64,000 nt of DNA. Origin: F22 sp963678855. Lineage in GTDB: Bacteria; Bacteroidota; Bacteroidia; Bacteroidales; Bacteroidaceae. Positions 1 to 7,343 of this stretch are shown piece by piece. The position numbers were made by a program, and so were the translations under genes. Position 1 is the first letter of the stretch. Every line of letters starts with the position of its first letter. The stretch covers positions 1,922,001 to 1,986,000 of the forward strand of contig OY787448.1 in assembly GCA_963678855.1 (NCBI GenBank). The letters are read 5' to 3'. The notes below the pieces were generated by a model that worked only from the letters and a program-made list of their open reading frames with translations, was not told the origin of the DNA and searched no databases.

Positions 1-72
1 TCCACCTGAGGCTATAGAACAAACGATCCCTTTTTAAGTTCAACAGAGGAATTTTATTAAAGGTGAACTATC

Positions 73-136
73 TGGCATCCATGGTTGTCAGCATCTAGCA
101 ACCATGGATGACAGGTGCTGACAACCATGGATGCCA
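73..136. repeat. Perfect 21-bp inverted repeat with a third copy of its core in the loop
   Basis: The arm at 73-93 is exactly complementary to the arm at 116-136. The 22-nt loop carries the core CAACCATGGATG again at 99-110, so the same 12-mer appears three times: reverse at 76-87, forward at 99-110 and 122-133. The RNA could fold in two alternative ways. No U-run follows the hairpin, so it is not a standard terminator. No ORF or target-site duplication suggests a mobile element. Function unknown. Confidence 0.85.
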
Positions 137-299
137 GAGGGCCTTCCTTTAATAAGGGCGACGTCATCCTTCTGGAGAATATGGTTCGTTAAGCTTGGTA
201 GTAGGCTCTTGCAAGGTATCTTTGTTTTATTTAGGTACTATAGGGAAACCATAGGCTTTTAATTTACACGAATATGCACCCTATGCGGTGCTTTTTTTG

Positions 300-307
300 T
301 ATCTTTG
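300..307 (+). promoter_or_regulatory. Candidate -7 element for gpmI
   Basis: TATCTTTG matches the Bacteroidota -7 consensus TAnnTTTG. I do not see a TTTG at the right distance upstream. It would give a leader of about 120 nt before the gpmI start at 437. Confidence 0.4.
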
Positions 308-436
308 CATTGTTTGTGGGAAGCACGACTTCCTGCTCGACCTAAGTCCTGCTATGTAGGTATATATAGTGCTAGGATATGTAGTACAAAACTTAGGTAT
401 TGGACAAGAAATAATCATTTAAAATATAGTAGAAAG

Positions 437-1954
437 ATGAGCAAAAAAGCATTATTGATGATTCTCGATGGTTGGGGAATCGGTAACAAGGGTAAGGCAG
501 ATGTTATTCACAATACAGAAACTCCTTACTGGGATAGCCTAATTGCTGAGTATCCTAACTCACAACTTGCTGCTTCGGGTGAAAACGTAGGTTTGCCTGA
601 CGGTCAAATGGGCAACTCTGAGGTAGGTCACTTGAATATCGGTGCAGGTCGTATCGTATATCAAGATCTTGTGAAAATCAACAACGCTTGTAAGGATGGT
701 AGCATCCTAGAAAATCCTGAAGTAATCAACGCGTTTACGTATGCGAAGGAAAACGGTAAGAACGTTCACTTCATGGGATTGACTTCAAACGGTGGTGTAC
801 ACTCTTCTTTTGATCACCTATTCAAGCTAATCGAAATCGCAAACGAGTACAAAGTAAACAACGCTTTCATACACTGCTTTATGGATGGTCGTGATACAGA
901 CCCTCGTAGCGGTAAGGGCTTTATCGAGCAATTGACTGCTCACTGCGACAAGCAAGCTGATACCAATGCTTCTATCGCATCTATCGTAGGTCGTTACTAT
1001 GCAATGGACCGTGATAAGCGTTGGGAACGTGTCAAAGAAGCTTACGATTTGATCGTGAAGGGTATCGGTACAGAAGCAGCTGATATGTCTGCAGCTATGC
1101 AAGCAAGCTACGATGCTGATGTAACAGATGAGTTTGTAAAGCCTATTACTAGCGTGCAAGATGGTACAATCAAGGAAGGTGATGTAGTCATCTTCTTCAA
1201 CTACCGTAACGACCGTGCTAAGGAGCTTACAGTAGTTCTTTCTCAACAAGATATGCCAGAGCATGGTATGGAAACAATCAAGGACATCCAGTTCTATTGC
1301 ATGACTCCATACGATCCATCATACAAAGACGTACACATCTTGTTCGACAAGGAGAATGTACAAAATACTTTGGGTGAGTACCTTGCTGCAAACGGTAAGT
1401 CTCAATTGCACATTGCTGAAACTGAAAAGTATGCACACGTTACTTTCTTCTTCAACGGTGGTCGTGAAAGCGCCTACGATGGTGAAGAGCGTATCTTAGT
1501 AGCTTCTCCTAAGGTAGCAACTTACGACTTGCAACCAGAGATGAGTGCTTACGAAGTGAAAGATAAATTGGTCGGTGCTATCAACGAAGATAAGTTTGAC
1601 TTTATCGTTGTGAACTACGCAAACTGTGATATGGTAGGTCACACGGGTATCTATGGTGCTATCGAGAAGGCTGTAAAGACTATTGATGAGTGCGTAAAAG
1701 ATACAGTAGAAGCTGCTAAGGATAATGGATATGAAGTAATCATTATTGCTGACCACGGTAATGCAGATAACGCGGTAAACGAAGATGGTTCTGTAAATAC
1801 TGCACACTCGTTGAATCCAGTACCATGTGTTTACGTAACAGAAAACAAAGCTGCTAAGATTGAAGATGGTGTACTTGCTGATGTAGCACCATCTCTTTTG
1901 AAGATTATGGGCATGGAAGTACCAGCAGAAATGACTGGTAAGCAATTGTTCTAA
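437..1954 (+). CDS. gpmI: 2,3-bisphosphoglycerate-independent phosphoglycerate mutase
   Basis: Interconverts 3- and 2-phosphoglycerate in glycolysis and gluconeogenesis through a phosphoserine intermediate and two metal ions, in the cytosol. From the start at 437 the protein has 505 residues, the usual length for this family. It opens with the metal-site motif LMILDGWGIG, and the nucleophile serine is at about residue 61 in GNSEVGHLNIGAGR. Further family blocks are HCFMDGRDTDP and, near the C-terminus, IIIADHGNADNA. An upstream in-frame ATG at 305 adds 44 residues unlike the family, so 437 is preferred. It stands 22 bp before the next gene and may be co-transcribed with it. Confidence 0.97.
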   Translation: MSKKALLMILDGWGIGNKGKADVIHNTETPYWDSLIAEYPNSQLAASGENVGLPDGQMGNSEVGHLNIGAGRIVYQDLVKINNACKDGSILENPEVINAFTYAKENGKNVHFMGLTSNGGVHSSFDHLFKLIEIANEYKVNNAFIHCFMDGRDTDPRSGKGFIEQLTAHCDKQADTNASIASIVGRYYAMDRDKRWERVKEAYDLIVKGIGTEAADMSAAMQASYDADVTDEFVKPITSVQDGTIKEGDVVIFFNYRNDRAKELTVVLSQQDMPEHGMETIKDIQFYCMTPYDPSYKDVHILFDKENVQNTLGEYLAANGKSQLHIAETEKYAHVTFFFNGGRESAYDGEERILVASPKVATYDLQPEMSAYEVKDKLVGAINEDKFDFIVVNYANCDMVGHTGIYGAIEKAVKTIDECVKDTVEAAKDNGYEVIIIADHGNADNAVNEDGSVNTAHSLNPVPCVYVTENKAAKIEDGVLADVAPSLLKIMGMEVPAEMTGKQLF

Positions 1955-1976
1955 TCGCATCTATAGAAAGATATAT

Positions 1977-2564
1977 ATGATTCAAATTGACGATACTATC
2001 GTCTCTCTAGATATATTCAAGCAACAGTTCTTATGTGATTTTCAAGCGTGTAAGGGTATCTGCTGTGTAGAAGGAGAGAGTGGGGCACCACTTGATGTCG
2101 AAGAAATAGAGAAATTAAAGGAAGTCCTCCCAGTCATCTGGGAGGACCTTTCGTCTGAAGCGCAAGCTTTAATCGACAAGCAGGGTGTGGCCTATATTGA
2201 TGATGATGGTGACTGGGTGACGTCTATAGTCAACGGTAAAGATTGTGTCTTTACTTGTTATGACGATAATGGCAATTGCCTATGTGCTATCGAAAAAGCA
2301 TACCGCGAAGGTAAGATTGATTGGCAGAAGCCTATTTCTTGCCATTTGTATCCTATCCGTCTGTCTACTGTAGGGCAAGATAAACTCACAGCTTTGAACT
2401 ATCACCGATGGCCAGTTTGTGATGGCGCCTGTAAGCTAGGGCGTGAGAAGGGTGTAGCTATCTATGAGAGCTGCAAGGATGCGCTTATTCGCCGGTTCGG
2501 TGAGCGTTGGTATGAAGAACTAGTCGACGTGGCTAGAGAGCTTAAGGAGCAAGGATATATCTAA
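1977..2564 (+). CDS. DUF3109 family cysteine-rich protein
   Basis: 195 residues with many cysteines in spaced groups: FLCDFQACKGICC near residue 20, CVFTCYDDNGNCLC near 90, then SCHLYPIR and CDGACK. The family, common in Bacteroidota, is related to the YkgJ/UPF0153 group of putative zinc- or Fe-S-binding proteins; no reaction is established. It starts 22 bp after gpmI in the same direction and probably shares its transcript. Its 3' end converges on gyrB across the DnaA-box-rich spacer. Confidence 0.85.
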   Translation: MIQIDDTIVSLDIFKQQFLCDFQACKGICCVEGESGAPLDVEEIEKLKEVLPVIWEDLSSEAQALIDKQGVAYIDDDGDWVTSIVNGKDCVFTCYDDNGNCLCAIEKAYREGKIDWQKPISCHLYPIRLSTVGQDKLTALNYHRWPVCDGACKLGREKGVAIYESCKDALIRRFGERWYEELVDVARELKEQGYI

Positions 2565-2730
2565 TTTATCAGTTATCCTCTATATTATATAAGTTGTGGA
2601 CAATTACTTCGCGGTAGTTGTCCACAACTTTGTTTATAACTATGTGTATAAGTAGTTGTCTATGCATATAGTGAGGATAAAGTTATGGATAACTTTGTGC
2701 ACAACCATGTGTACAACACACTTATGCACA
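2565..2730. other. Cluster of DnaA-box-like 9-mers, candidate oriC
   Basis: A 166-bp spacer between converging genes holds at least seven 9-mers close to the DnaA box TTATNCACA. Exact matches are 2643-2651 (reverse, TTATACACA) and 2722-2730 (forward, TTATGCACA). One base off TTATNCACA are 2595-2603 and 2618-2626 (TTGTCCACA), 2695-2703 (TTGTGCACA), 2708-2716 (reverse, TTGTACACA), 2684-2692 (reverse, TTATCCATA) and 2672-2680 (reverse, TTATCCTCA). An AT-rich segment lies at 2567-2592. A 17-bp inverted repeat (2591-2607 with 2614-2630, loop TTCGCG) carries one box in each arm and could also act as a hairpin at the end of the upstream gene. Origin function is inferred from the box density and from gyrB next door; dnaA is not in the window. 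Confidence 0.6.
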
Positions 2731-2765
2731 AAAAAAGGGGCTGCAACTCAAGTTGCAGCCCCTTT
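2730..2765 (-). terminator. Rho-independent terminator of gyrB
   Basis: A perfect 15-bp stem (2734-2748 with 2751-2765, drawn with the minimal loop) is followed on the minus strand by a T-run of seven, 60 bp beyond the gyrB stop. Confidence 0.85.
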
Positions 2766-2823
2766 CCTCGTTGTAAGATGTGAGGATGGATTTATTTAAT
2801 AATAAAATATGTCCTTGTTGTTC

Positions 2824-4788
2824 TTACGCATCAATATTTGCGTATGTCGCATTCTCTTCGATAAATGCACGACGTGGAGCCACGTCTTCACCCATCAACA
2901 TAGAGAAAATGTGATCTGCATCTGCAGCGTTCTCGATAGATACTTGCTTCAATAAACGCGTGTTAGGATCCATAGTTGTTTCCCAAAGCTGTTCTGGGTT
3001 CATCTCACCAAGACCTTTGTATCGTTGGATATGGACAGCGTTTTCATCTCCTTTACCATATTCGTCGATAAAATGTAAACGATCTTCTTCATTCCAGCAG
3101 TACTCTTCATGCTTACCCTTTCGTAGTAAGTATAATGGAGGAGATGCAATATACAAGTATCCGTTTTGGATCAATTGTGGCATATAACGGAAGAAGAATG
3201 TCATAATCAATGTGTCGATGTGAGAACCATCGACGTCGGCATCGGTCATGATGACAATCTTCTTATAGCGAAGCTTAGTTATGTTGGCCTCTTTAGAATC
3301 TTCTTCTGTACCGATAGTCACACCTAGTGCTGTGTAAATATTGCGGATTTCGTCACTTTCTAGTGCCTTGTGGTATTGTGCCTTCTCTACGTTCAAGATT
3401 TTACCACGAAGTGGAAGAATGGCTTGGAACATACGGTCACGGCCTTGTTTTGCCGATCCACCAGCCGAGTCACCCTCGACAAGGAACAATTCGCACTTAT
3501 CTGGATCTTTATCTGAACAGTCAGCTAGCTTACCTGGTAGTCCACCGCCACCCATAGGTGACTTGCGTTGGACCATTTCACGTGCCTTGCGGGCAGCGTG
3601 ACGAGCATTGGCAGCAAGAATCACCTTCTCAACGATCATCTTAGCTTCTTTTGGATGCTCTTCTAGGTAATAAGAAAGCGCCTCACCTACTGCTTGGTCT
3701 ACTGCACCAATTACTTCTTTGTTACCAAGCTTTGTCTTTGTCTGACCCTCAAACTGAGGTTCTGCTACCTTGATAGAGATAATCGCAGTCAAACCTTCAC
3801 GAAAGTCATCACCAGAGATGTCTACTTTGACTTTGTCAAGCATCTTGCTCTCTTCAGCATACTTCTTCAAAGTACGTGTCAAAGCACGACGGAAACCTGA
3901 TAGGTGAGTACCACCTTCAATGGTGTTGATATTGTTGACGTACGAGTGGATGTTTTCGCTATATGATGTGTTATACATGATAGCAACTTCCACTGGAGTA
4001 CCATTCTTTTCTGTATTGATGTAAATCACATCTTGGATAAGATGTTCACGAGAACCATCAACAAACTGAACAAACTCTTTCAAGCCATCTTCAGAGTAGA
4101 ACTCTTCGTACTTGAAGTTGCCTTCTTCATCTTGTTCGCGGGCATCGGTCAATGAAATGCGGATACCTGCATTCAAGTAAGCCAATTCACGTAGACGACC
4201 TTGAAGGATTTCGTAGCGATATACGCTTTCAGTGAAAATAGATAAGTCAGGCCAGAAAGTTTGTTTTGTACCAGTATAATCTACTGCGTCAATTTCCATC
4301 ACGTCATACTGAGGAACACCGCAAGCATATTCTTGTTGGTATAGTTTGCCACCACGAGCTACTTGTGTAACTAATTTGGTAGATAGGGCATTCACACAAG
4401 ATACACCCACACCGTGAAGACCACCAGATACCTTGTAAGAACCTTTATCGAACTTACCACCAGCGTGAAGGACGGTCATAACGACCTCAAGAGCCGATTT
4501 GCCTTCTTTTTCGTGCATGTCTACTGGGATACCACGACCGTTATCTTGTACAGTAATGGAATTGTCTTCATTGATTGTGACATCGATCTTAGTACAGTAG
4601 CCAGCCAAGGCTTCATCAATGGAGTTATCTACGACCTCGTATACTAGGTGATGCAGACCTTTTAGGCTGATATCACCGATATACATAGCGGGACGTTTAC
4701 GCACGGCTTCCAGCCCTTCTAGGACTGTAATGTTGGATGCCGAATAATTACCGCTATTTGGGTTTTCTTGATTTTCGCTCATATGCAT
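2824..4788 (-). CDS. gyrB: DNA gyrase subunit B
   Basis: ATPase and TOPRIM subunit of DNA gyrase, which introduces negative supercoils together with GyrA. 654 residues, typical for a GyrB without the proteobacterial insert. Order: GHKL ATPase with EVVDNSIDEALAG and GRGIPVD, transducer domain, then TOPRIM with LVEGDSAGGSAKQGRDR and the acidic DADVDGSH. The C-terminal QRYKGLGEMNPEQLWETTM is typical of GyrB. Start could be this ATG or the second one at 4782 (MSENQ); homologues favour the shorter form. It is monocistronic, with a -7 element at 4810-4817 and a strong terminator. Confidence 0.96.
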   Translation of the reverse strand: MHMSENQENPNSGNYSASNITVLEGLEAVRKRPAMYIGDISLKGLHHLVYEVVDNSIDEALAGYCTKIDVTINEDNSITVQDNGRGIPVDMHEKEGKSALEVVMTVLHAGGKFDKGSYKVSGGLHGVGVSCVNALSTKLVTQVARGGKLYQQEYACGVPQYDVMEIDAVDYTGTKQTFWPDLSIFTESVYRYEILQGRLRELAYLNAGIRISLTDAREQDEEGNFKYEEFYSEDGLKEFVQFVDGSREHLIQDVIYINTEKNGTPVEVAIMYNTSYSENIHSYVNNINTIEGGTHLSGFRRALTRTLKKYAEESKMLDKVKVDISGDDFREGLTAIISIKVAEPQFEGQTKTKLGNKEVIGAVDQAVGEALSYYLEEHPKEAKMIVEKVILAANARHAARKAREMVQRKSPMGGGGLPGKLADCSDKDPDKCELFLVEGDSAGGSAKQGRDRMFQAILPLRGKILNVEKAQYHKALESDEIRNIYTALGVTIGTEEDSKEANITKLRYKKIVIMTDADVDGSHIDTLIMTFFFRYMPQLIQNGYLYIASPPLYLLRKGKHEEYCWNEEDRLHFIDEYGKGDENAVHIQRYKGLGEMNPEQLWETTMDPNTRLLKQVSIENAADADHIFSMLMGEDVAPRRAFIEENATYANIDA

Positions 4789-4809
4789 TTAAGTCAATTA
4801 TTAACTAGG

Positions 4810-4817
4810 CAAATATA
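4810..4817 (-). promoter_or_regulatory. Candidate -7 element for gyrB
   Basis: Read on the minus strand this is TATATTTG, a TAnnTTTG match 22 nt upstream of the gyrB start. No good -33 TTTG is seen. Confidence 0.45.
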
Positions 4818-4874
4818 CTCATTTTTAGTCACATATGCTAACTATTGCGACTTAAAAATGGGACGTATACGGGC

Positions 4875-4913
4875 AAAAAAAAATCGAGCCGAATACTGAA
4901 CGTATTCGACTCG
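4875..4913 (-). terminator. Terminator after rpsT copy 1
   Basis: A 12-bp stem (4885-4896 with 4902-4913, one wobble pair) is followed on the minus strand by a run of nine T. It corresponds to the hairpin after rpsT copy 2, but the apical part of the stem has a different sequence. Confidence 0.85.
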
Positions 4914-4952
4914 TATGCTGTAATCACCATAAGAAATAAACCGCGAGCAATT

Positions 4953-5207
4953 TTAGCCTAGTTGGTTTACGTGGTGAGCTAGTTTAGACTTTAGATTAGC
5001 AGCCTTGTTTTTGTGAATGATATTCACTTTAGCAAGCTTATCAAGTGTCTTTTGTACAGATGGCAATAGCGTTTCTGCTTCAGCCTTATCTGTTGTTGCA
5101 CGCAGTTTACGAACTGCATTACGCATTGTTTTTGCGTAATAACGGTTGAAGAGTCTTCTTGTCTTTTCTTGACGAATTCTCTTAAGGGATGATTTGTGAT
5201 TTGCCAT
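4953..5207 (-). CDS. rpsT: 30S ribosomal protein S20, copy 1
   Basis: 84 residues beginning MANHKSSLKRIRQEKTRRL, the basic helical N-terminus of S20, which binds 16S rRNA early in small-subunit assembly. It differs from the second copy only at residue 46 (Thr here, Ala there), although the genes differ at many silent positions. It follows tRNA-Glu by 46 bp. I find no clear -7 element of its own between this unit and the terminator of the upstream unit, so expression may depend on read-through or on a promoter I cannot recognise. Confidence 0.97.
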   Translation of the reverse strand: MANHKSSLKRIRQEKTRRLFNRYYAKTMRNAVRKLRATTDKAEAETLLPSVQKTLDKLAKVNIIHKNKAANLKSKLAHHVNQLG

Positions 5208-5253
5208 AATGACTAACCTTTTTTAGTTGGTTTATTTCTTTTACAATAAATAG

Positions 5254-5325
5254 TAGCCCATAGGAGAGTCGAACTCCTCTTTCCAGGATGAAAACCTGGC
5301 GTCCTAACCGATAGACGAATGGGCC
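5254..5325 (-). tRNA. tRNA-Glu(TTC), copy 1
   Basis: 72 nt; acceptor GGCCCAT pairs with ATGGGCT, the anticodon loop is TTTTCAT (anticodon TTC), and GTTCGA is in the T-loop. CCA is not encoded. Identical to copy 2. A small hairpin with a GAAA loop (5340-5353) lies just upstream in transcription direction. Confidence 0.97.
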
Positions 5326-5365
5326 AGCCTTATGATGAAATCTCTTTCGAGATATTCAAAAAGTC

Positions 5366-5400
5366 AAAAAAATCGAGTCGAATGTGCTGCATCCGACTCG
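5366..5400 (-). terminator. Terminator after rpsT copy 2
   Basis: An 11-bp stem (5374-5384 with 5390-5400, one wobble) is followed by seven T on the minus strand. It corresponds to the hairpin at 4875-4913, with compensating changes in the stem. Confidence 0.8.
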
Positions 5401-5438
5401 TATATTATAATCACCTAAGAAATAAACCGGTGGCCTGT

Positions 5439-5693
5439 TTAGCCTAGTTGGTTTACGTGGTGAGCTAATTTAGACTTCAGATTTGCAGCTTTATTCTTGT
5501 GAATGATATTCACCTTAGCTAGCTTGTCAAGGGTCTTTTGTACAGATGGCAATAGTGCTTCTGCTTCAGCCTTGTCAGTTGTTGCACGCAATTTGCGTAC
5601 TGCATTACGCATAGTCTTTGCGTAATAACGATTGAAGAGTCTTCTTGTCTTTTCTTGACGAATTCTCTTAAGGGATGATTTATGATTTGCCAT
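5439..5693 (-). CDS. rpsT: 30S ribosomal protein S20, copy 2
   Basis: 84 residues, the same as copy 1 except Ala at position 46. This is the promoter-proximal copy, 40 bp after its tRNA-Glu and served by the strong promoter at 5874-5903. tRNA-Glu, rpsT and the divergent recO together form an arrangement common in Bacteroidales; the doubling is what is odd here. S20 is normally single copy. Both copies keep the full reading frame. Confidence 0.97.
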   Translation of the reverse strand: MANHKSSLKRIRQEKTRRLFNRYYAKTMRNAVRKLRATTDKAEAEALLPSVQKTLDKLAKVNIIHKNKAANLKSKLAHHVNQLG

Positions 5694-5733
5694 ATTGACT
5701 AATCTCTTTTATTTGTTTATTCTCTTACAGTAG

Positions 5734-5805
5734 TAGCCCATAGGAGAGTCGAACTCCTCTTTCCAGGATGAAAACCTGGCGTCCTAACCGATAGACGAAT
5801 GGGCC
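5734..5805 (-). tRNA. tRNA-Glu(TTC), copy 2
   Basis: Same 72-nt sequence as copy 1. It is preceded in transcription by a hairpin with stem TAATCC/GGATTA and loop GAAA (5814-5829). The promoter-proximal gene of the duplicated unit. Confidence 0.97.
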
Positions 5806-5873
5806 AGCCTAAATAATCCTTTCGGATTAGCTGTGAGATGCTTGGCATGTTGCTTTATCTCTCATTGCGGTTG

Positions 5874-5903
5874 CAAAGGTACGCGTTTTTTTTGAACCTG
5901 CAA
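5874..5903 (-). promoter_or_regulatory. Promoter of the tRNA-Glu/rpsT cluster
   Basis: On the minus strand TTG (5901-5903), 19 nt, then TACCTTTG (5874-5881): an exact fit to the Bacteroidota housekeeping promoter. Transcription should start near 5868, about 60 nt before the tRNA. Confidence 0.8.
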
Positions 5904-5995
5904 GCGATATCCTGTTTTTTTTCGATTTTTCTCCTGTTTTTTTTCTCAGAGGGTTGTTTTAACCTCAAATCGCCCTGTATCGGCAGTTTTTTTAC

Positions 5996-6003
5996 TAGTT
6001 TTG
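5996..6003 (+). promoter_or_regulatory. Candidate -7 element for recO
   Basis: TAGTTTTG fits TAnnTTTG and lies 30 nt upstream of the chosen recO start. A start there is incompatible with the long N-terminal extension, which would begin upstream of this promoter. Confidence 0.45.
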
Positions 6004-6032
6004 CGTCAACAGTAATTTTTTATCCCTGTGTT

Positions 6033-6761
6033 ATGTACCAAAAAGTTCAAGCCGTCGTATTGCAACGTATAAAATACAACGATAGACATAATATCGTGGT
6101 ATTATATACCCGTGAATTGGGCCGTATCTCTTGCCTTTTGCCTATTGCGCGTAGTCGAAAGGGTAGTGGAGTACATCCCAATGTCTTTCAGATGCTTTCT
6201 TTGTTGGATCTGGAATTATCGCAAAAAGGCAAAAATGGCATGTACAAGATAAAGGAAGCGCGCTGTGTTTCTCCTTGGGTTACGATCCCTTTTGATCCAG
6301 TGAAGTTATCACTAGCTATGTTTTTATCTGAGTTCTTATTTCATCTATTAAAAGATGAGTCAGGCAGTGAGTCTTTATTTGTCTATATACAGGCTAGTCT
6401 CCAGTGGTTAGATGCTTCCGAAGATTCTGTCGCCAACTTTCATATCACCTTTTTGATTCGTCTATTACGTTTCTTAGGTTTGGAACCTAATATAGAAGAT
6501 GGGTATCAGCAAGGTTATTTTGATATGATAGATAGTTGTTTTACTATGACTCGCCCTATGCATACACATTATTTACAACCAGAACGTGCAGATGCGCTCA
6601 AACAGATGCTACGTATTCAGTATCCAACGATGCACCTGTATAAGATGAGTCGCAGCGAACGTGTGGAGTTACTAGATGTAATCTTGCAGTATTACCGTTT
6701 ACACTTGACGCATATTCCAGATTTGCAATCGGTGGAGATGATGCAGACCTTGTTTGACTAA
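6033..6761 (+). CDS. recO: DNA repair protein RecO
   Basis: 242 residues from MYQKVQAVVLQRIKYND, the normal start of RecO. Mediator in RecFOR recombinational repair that helps load RecA onto SSB-coated single-stranded DNA and anneals strands. The N-terminal OB fold (to about residue 80) contains YTRELGRISCLLPIARSRKG; the rest is the helical domain. The frame stays open back to 5838, but those 65 residues are hydrophobic, read from a T-rich spacer and precede the -7 element, so they are excluded. It is divergent from the tRNA-Glu/rpsT units. Confidence 0.93.
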   Translation: MYQKVQAVVLQRIKYNDRHNIVVLYTRELGRISCLLPIARSRKGSGVHPNVFQMLSLLDLELSQKGKNGMYKIKEARCVSPWVTIPFDPVKLSLAMFLSEFLFHLLKDESGSESLFVYIQASLQWLDASEDSVANFHITFLIRLLRFLGLEPNIEDGYQQGYFDMIDSCFTMTRPMHTHYLQPERADALKQMLRIQYPTMHLYKMSRSERVELLDVILQYYRLHLTHIPDLQSVEMMQTLFD

Positions 6762-6784
6762 GGACACATTATATATAGTAGTTC

Positions 6785-6815
6785 AAAAAAGGCTGTGACC
6801 AAATGGTCACAGCCT
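6785..6815 (-). terminator. Terminator of the dcw cluster
   Basis: A 12-bp perfect stem (6790-6801 with 6804-6815) is followed by six T on the minus strand, 27 bp beyond the yqeY-like stop. On the plus strand it may also stop recO transcripts, but without a U-run. Confidence 0.8.
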
Positions 6816-6841
6816 AATTCATATATTATAAGGATGTCTAC

Positions 6842-7297
6842 TTACAAAGAGGCAAGTACTTCCTTAACTTTTTCAGAGATAGCACGGCCTTCTGCTTTGC
6901 CAGCAAGTTGCTTAGACGCAGCACCCATAACTTTACCCATATCTTTAGGACCTTCTGCACCAACAGATGTGATGATTTCGCGAACAGCTGCATCTAGTTC
7001 TTCAGCAGTTAGTTGCTTAGGCATATAGCGGCTAAGTACTTCTACTTGTGCCAATTCGTCGTCTGCTAAGTCTTGACGATTTTGCTCGATAAATACAGCA
7101 GCGGCATCTTTACCTTGTTTTACTAGTTTTTGTACAATCTTTTGTGCAGCTTCATCGCTTAGCTCATCGTTTGAACCTGGAGCAGTCTTTGCTTCCAAGA
7201 ACAATTTTTTCATATTACGGATGGCAGCTAGAGCTACTTTATCTTTGGCACGCATAGCGGCCTTCATATCTTCGTTTACTTGGTCAAATAGTGACAT
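6842..7297 (-). CDS. GatB/YqeY domain protein
   Basis: 151 residues, all YqeY domain: MSLFDQVNEDMKAAMRAKDK at the start, then AIRNMKKLFLEAKT and the C-terminal DMGKVMGAASKQLAGKAEGR. The domain resembles the tRNA-binding tail of GatB, but free-standing YqeY proteins have no proven reaction. It is the last gene of the cluster, 46 bp after ftsZ, a position I recall from other Bacteroidales. Probably expressed from the same transcript, since the terminator comes only after it. Confidence 0.9.
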   Translation of the reverse strand: MSLFDQVNEDMKAAMRAKDKVALAAIRNMKKLFLEAKTAPGSNDELSDEAAQKIVQKLVKQGKDAAAVFIEQNRQDLADDELAQVEVLSRYMPKQLTAEELDAAVREIITSVGAEGPKDMGKVMGAASKQLAGKAEGRAISEKVKEVLASL

Positions 7298-7343
7298 AAT
7301 ACGATATTATTATATTAAGTGATTAATAATTATTTCTGTTTGT

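Larger units (their letters stand above)
1..436. other. Intergenic region upstream of gpmI
   Basis: No convincing gene is seen here. It holds a perfect inverted repeat at 73-136 and a candidate promoter -7 element at 300-307, listed separately. An in-frame extension of gpmI back to position 305 exists, but its residues do not resemble phosphoglycerate mutases, so I treat it as untranslated leader. The gene to the left lies outside the window. Confidence 0.6.
4875..5829 (-). repeat. Tandem duplication of a tRNA-Glu/rpsT/terminator unit
   Basis: Two units of about 480 bp lie head to tail. Each has, in transcription order, a small GAAA-loop hairpin, tRNA-Glu(TTC), rpsT and a terminator. tRNA-to-tRNA distance is 480 bp and rpsT-to-rpsT 486 bp. 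The tRNAs are identical. The rpsT genes differ at roughly 20 bases but at only one residue. Spacers have diverged while keeping their hairpins, so the duplication is not recent and both copies look maintained. Confidence 0.9.

Noticed and set aside
73..136. Insertion sequence end
   Set aside because: No transposase frame nearby and no target duplication; arms are only 22 bp apart.
305..436. 44-residue extension of GpmI
   Set aside because: Unlike the family, and it begins inside the candidate -7 element.
5838..6032. 65-residue N-terminal extension of RecO
   Set aside because: Hydrophobic residues from a T-rich spacer, overlapping promoters on both strands; RecO homologues start at MYQKV.
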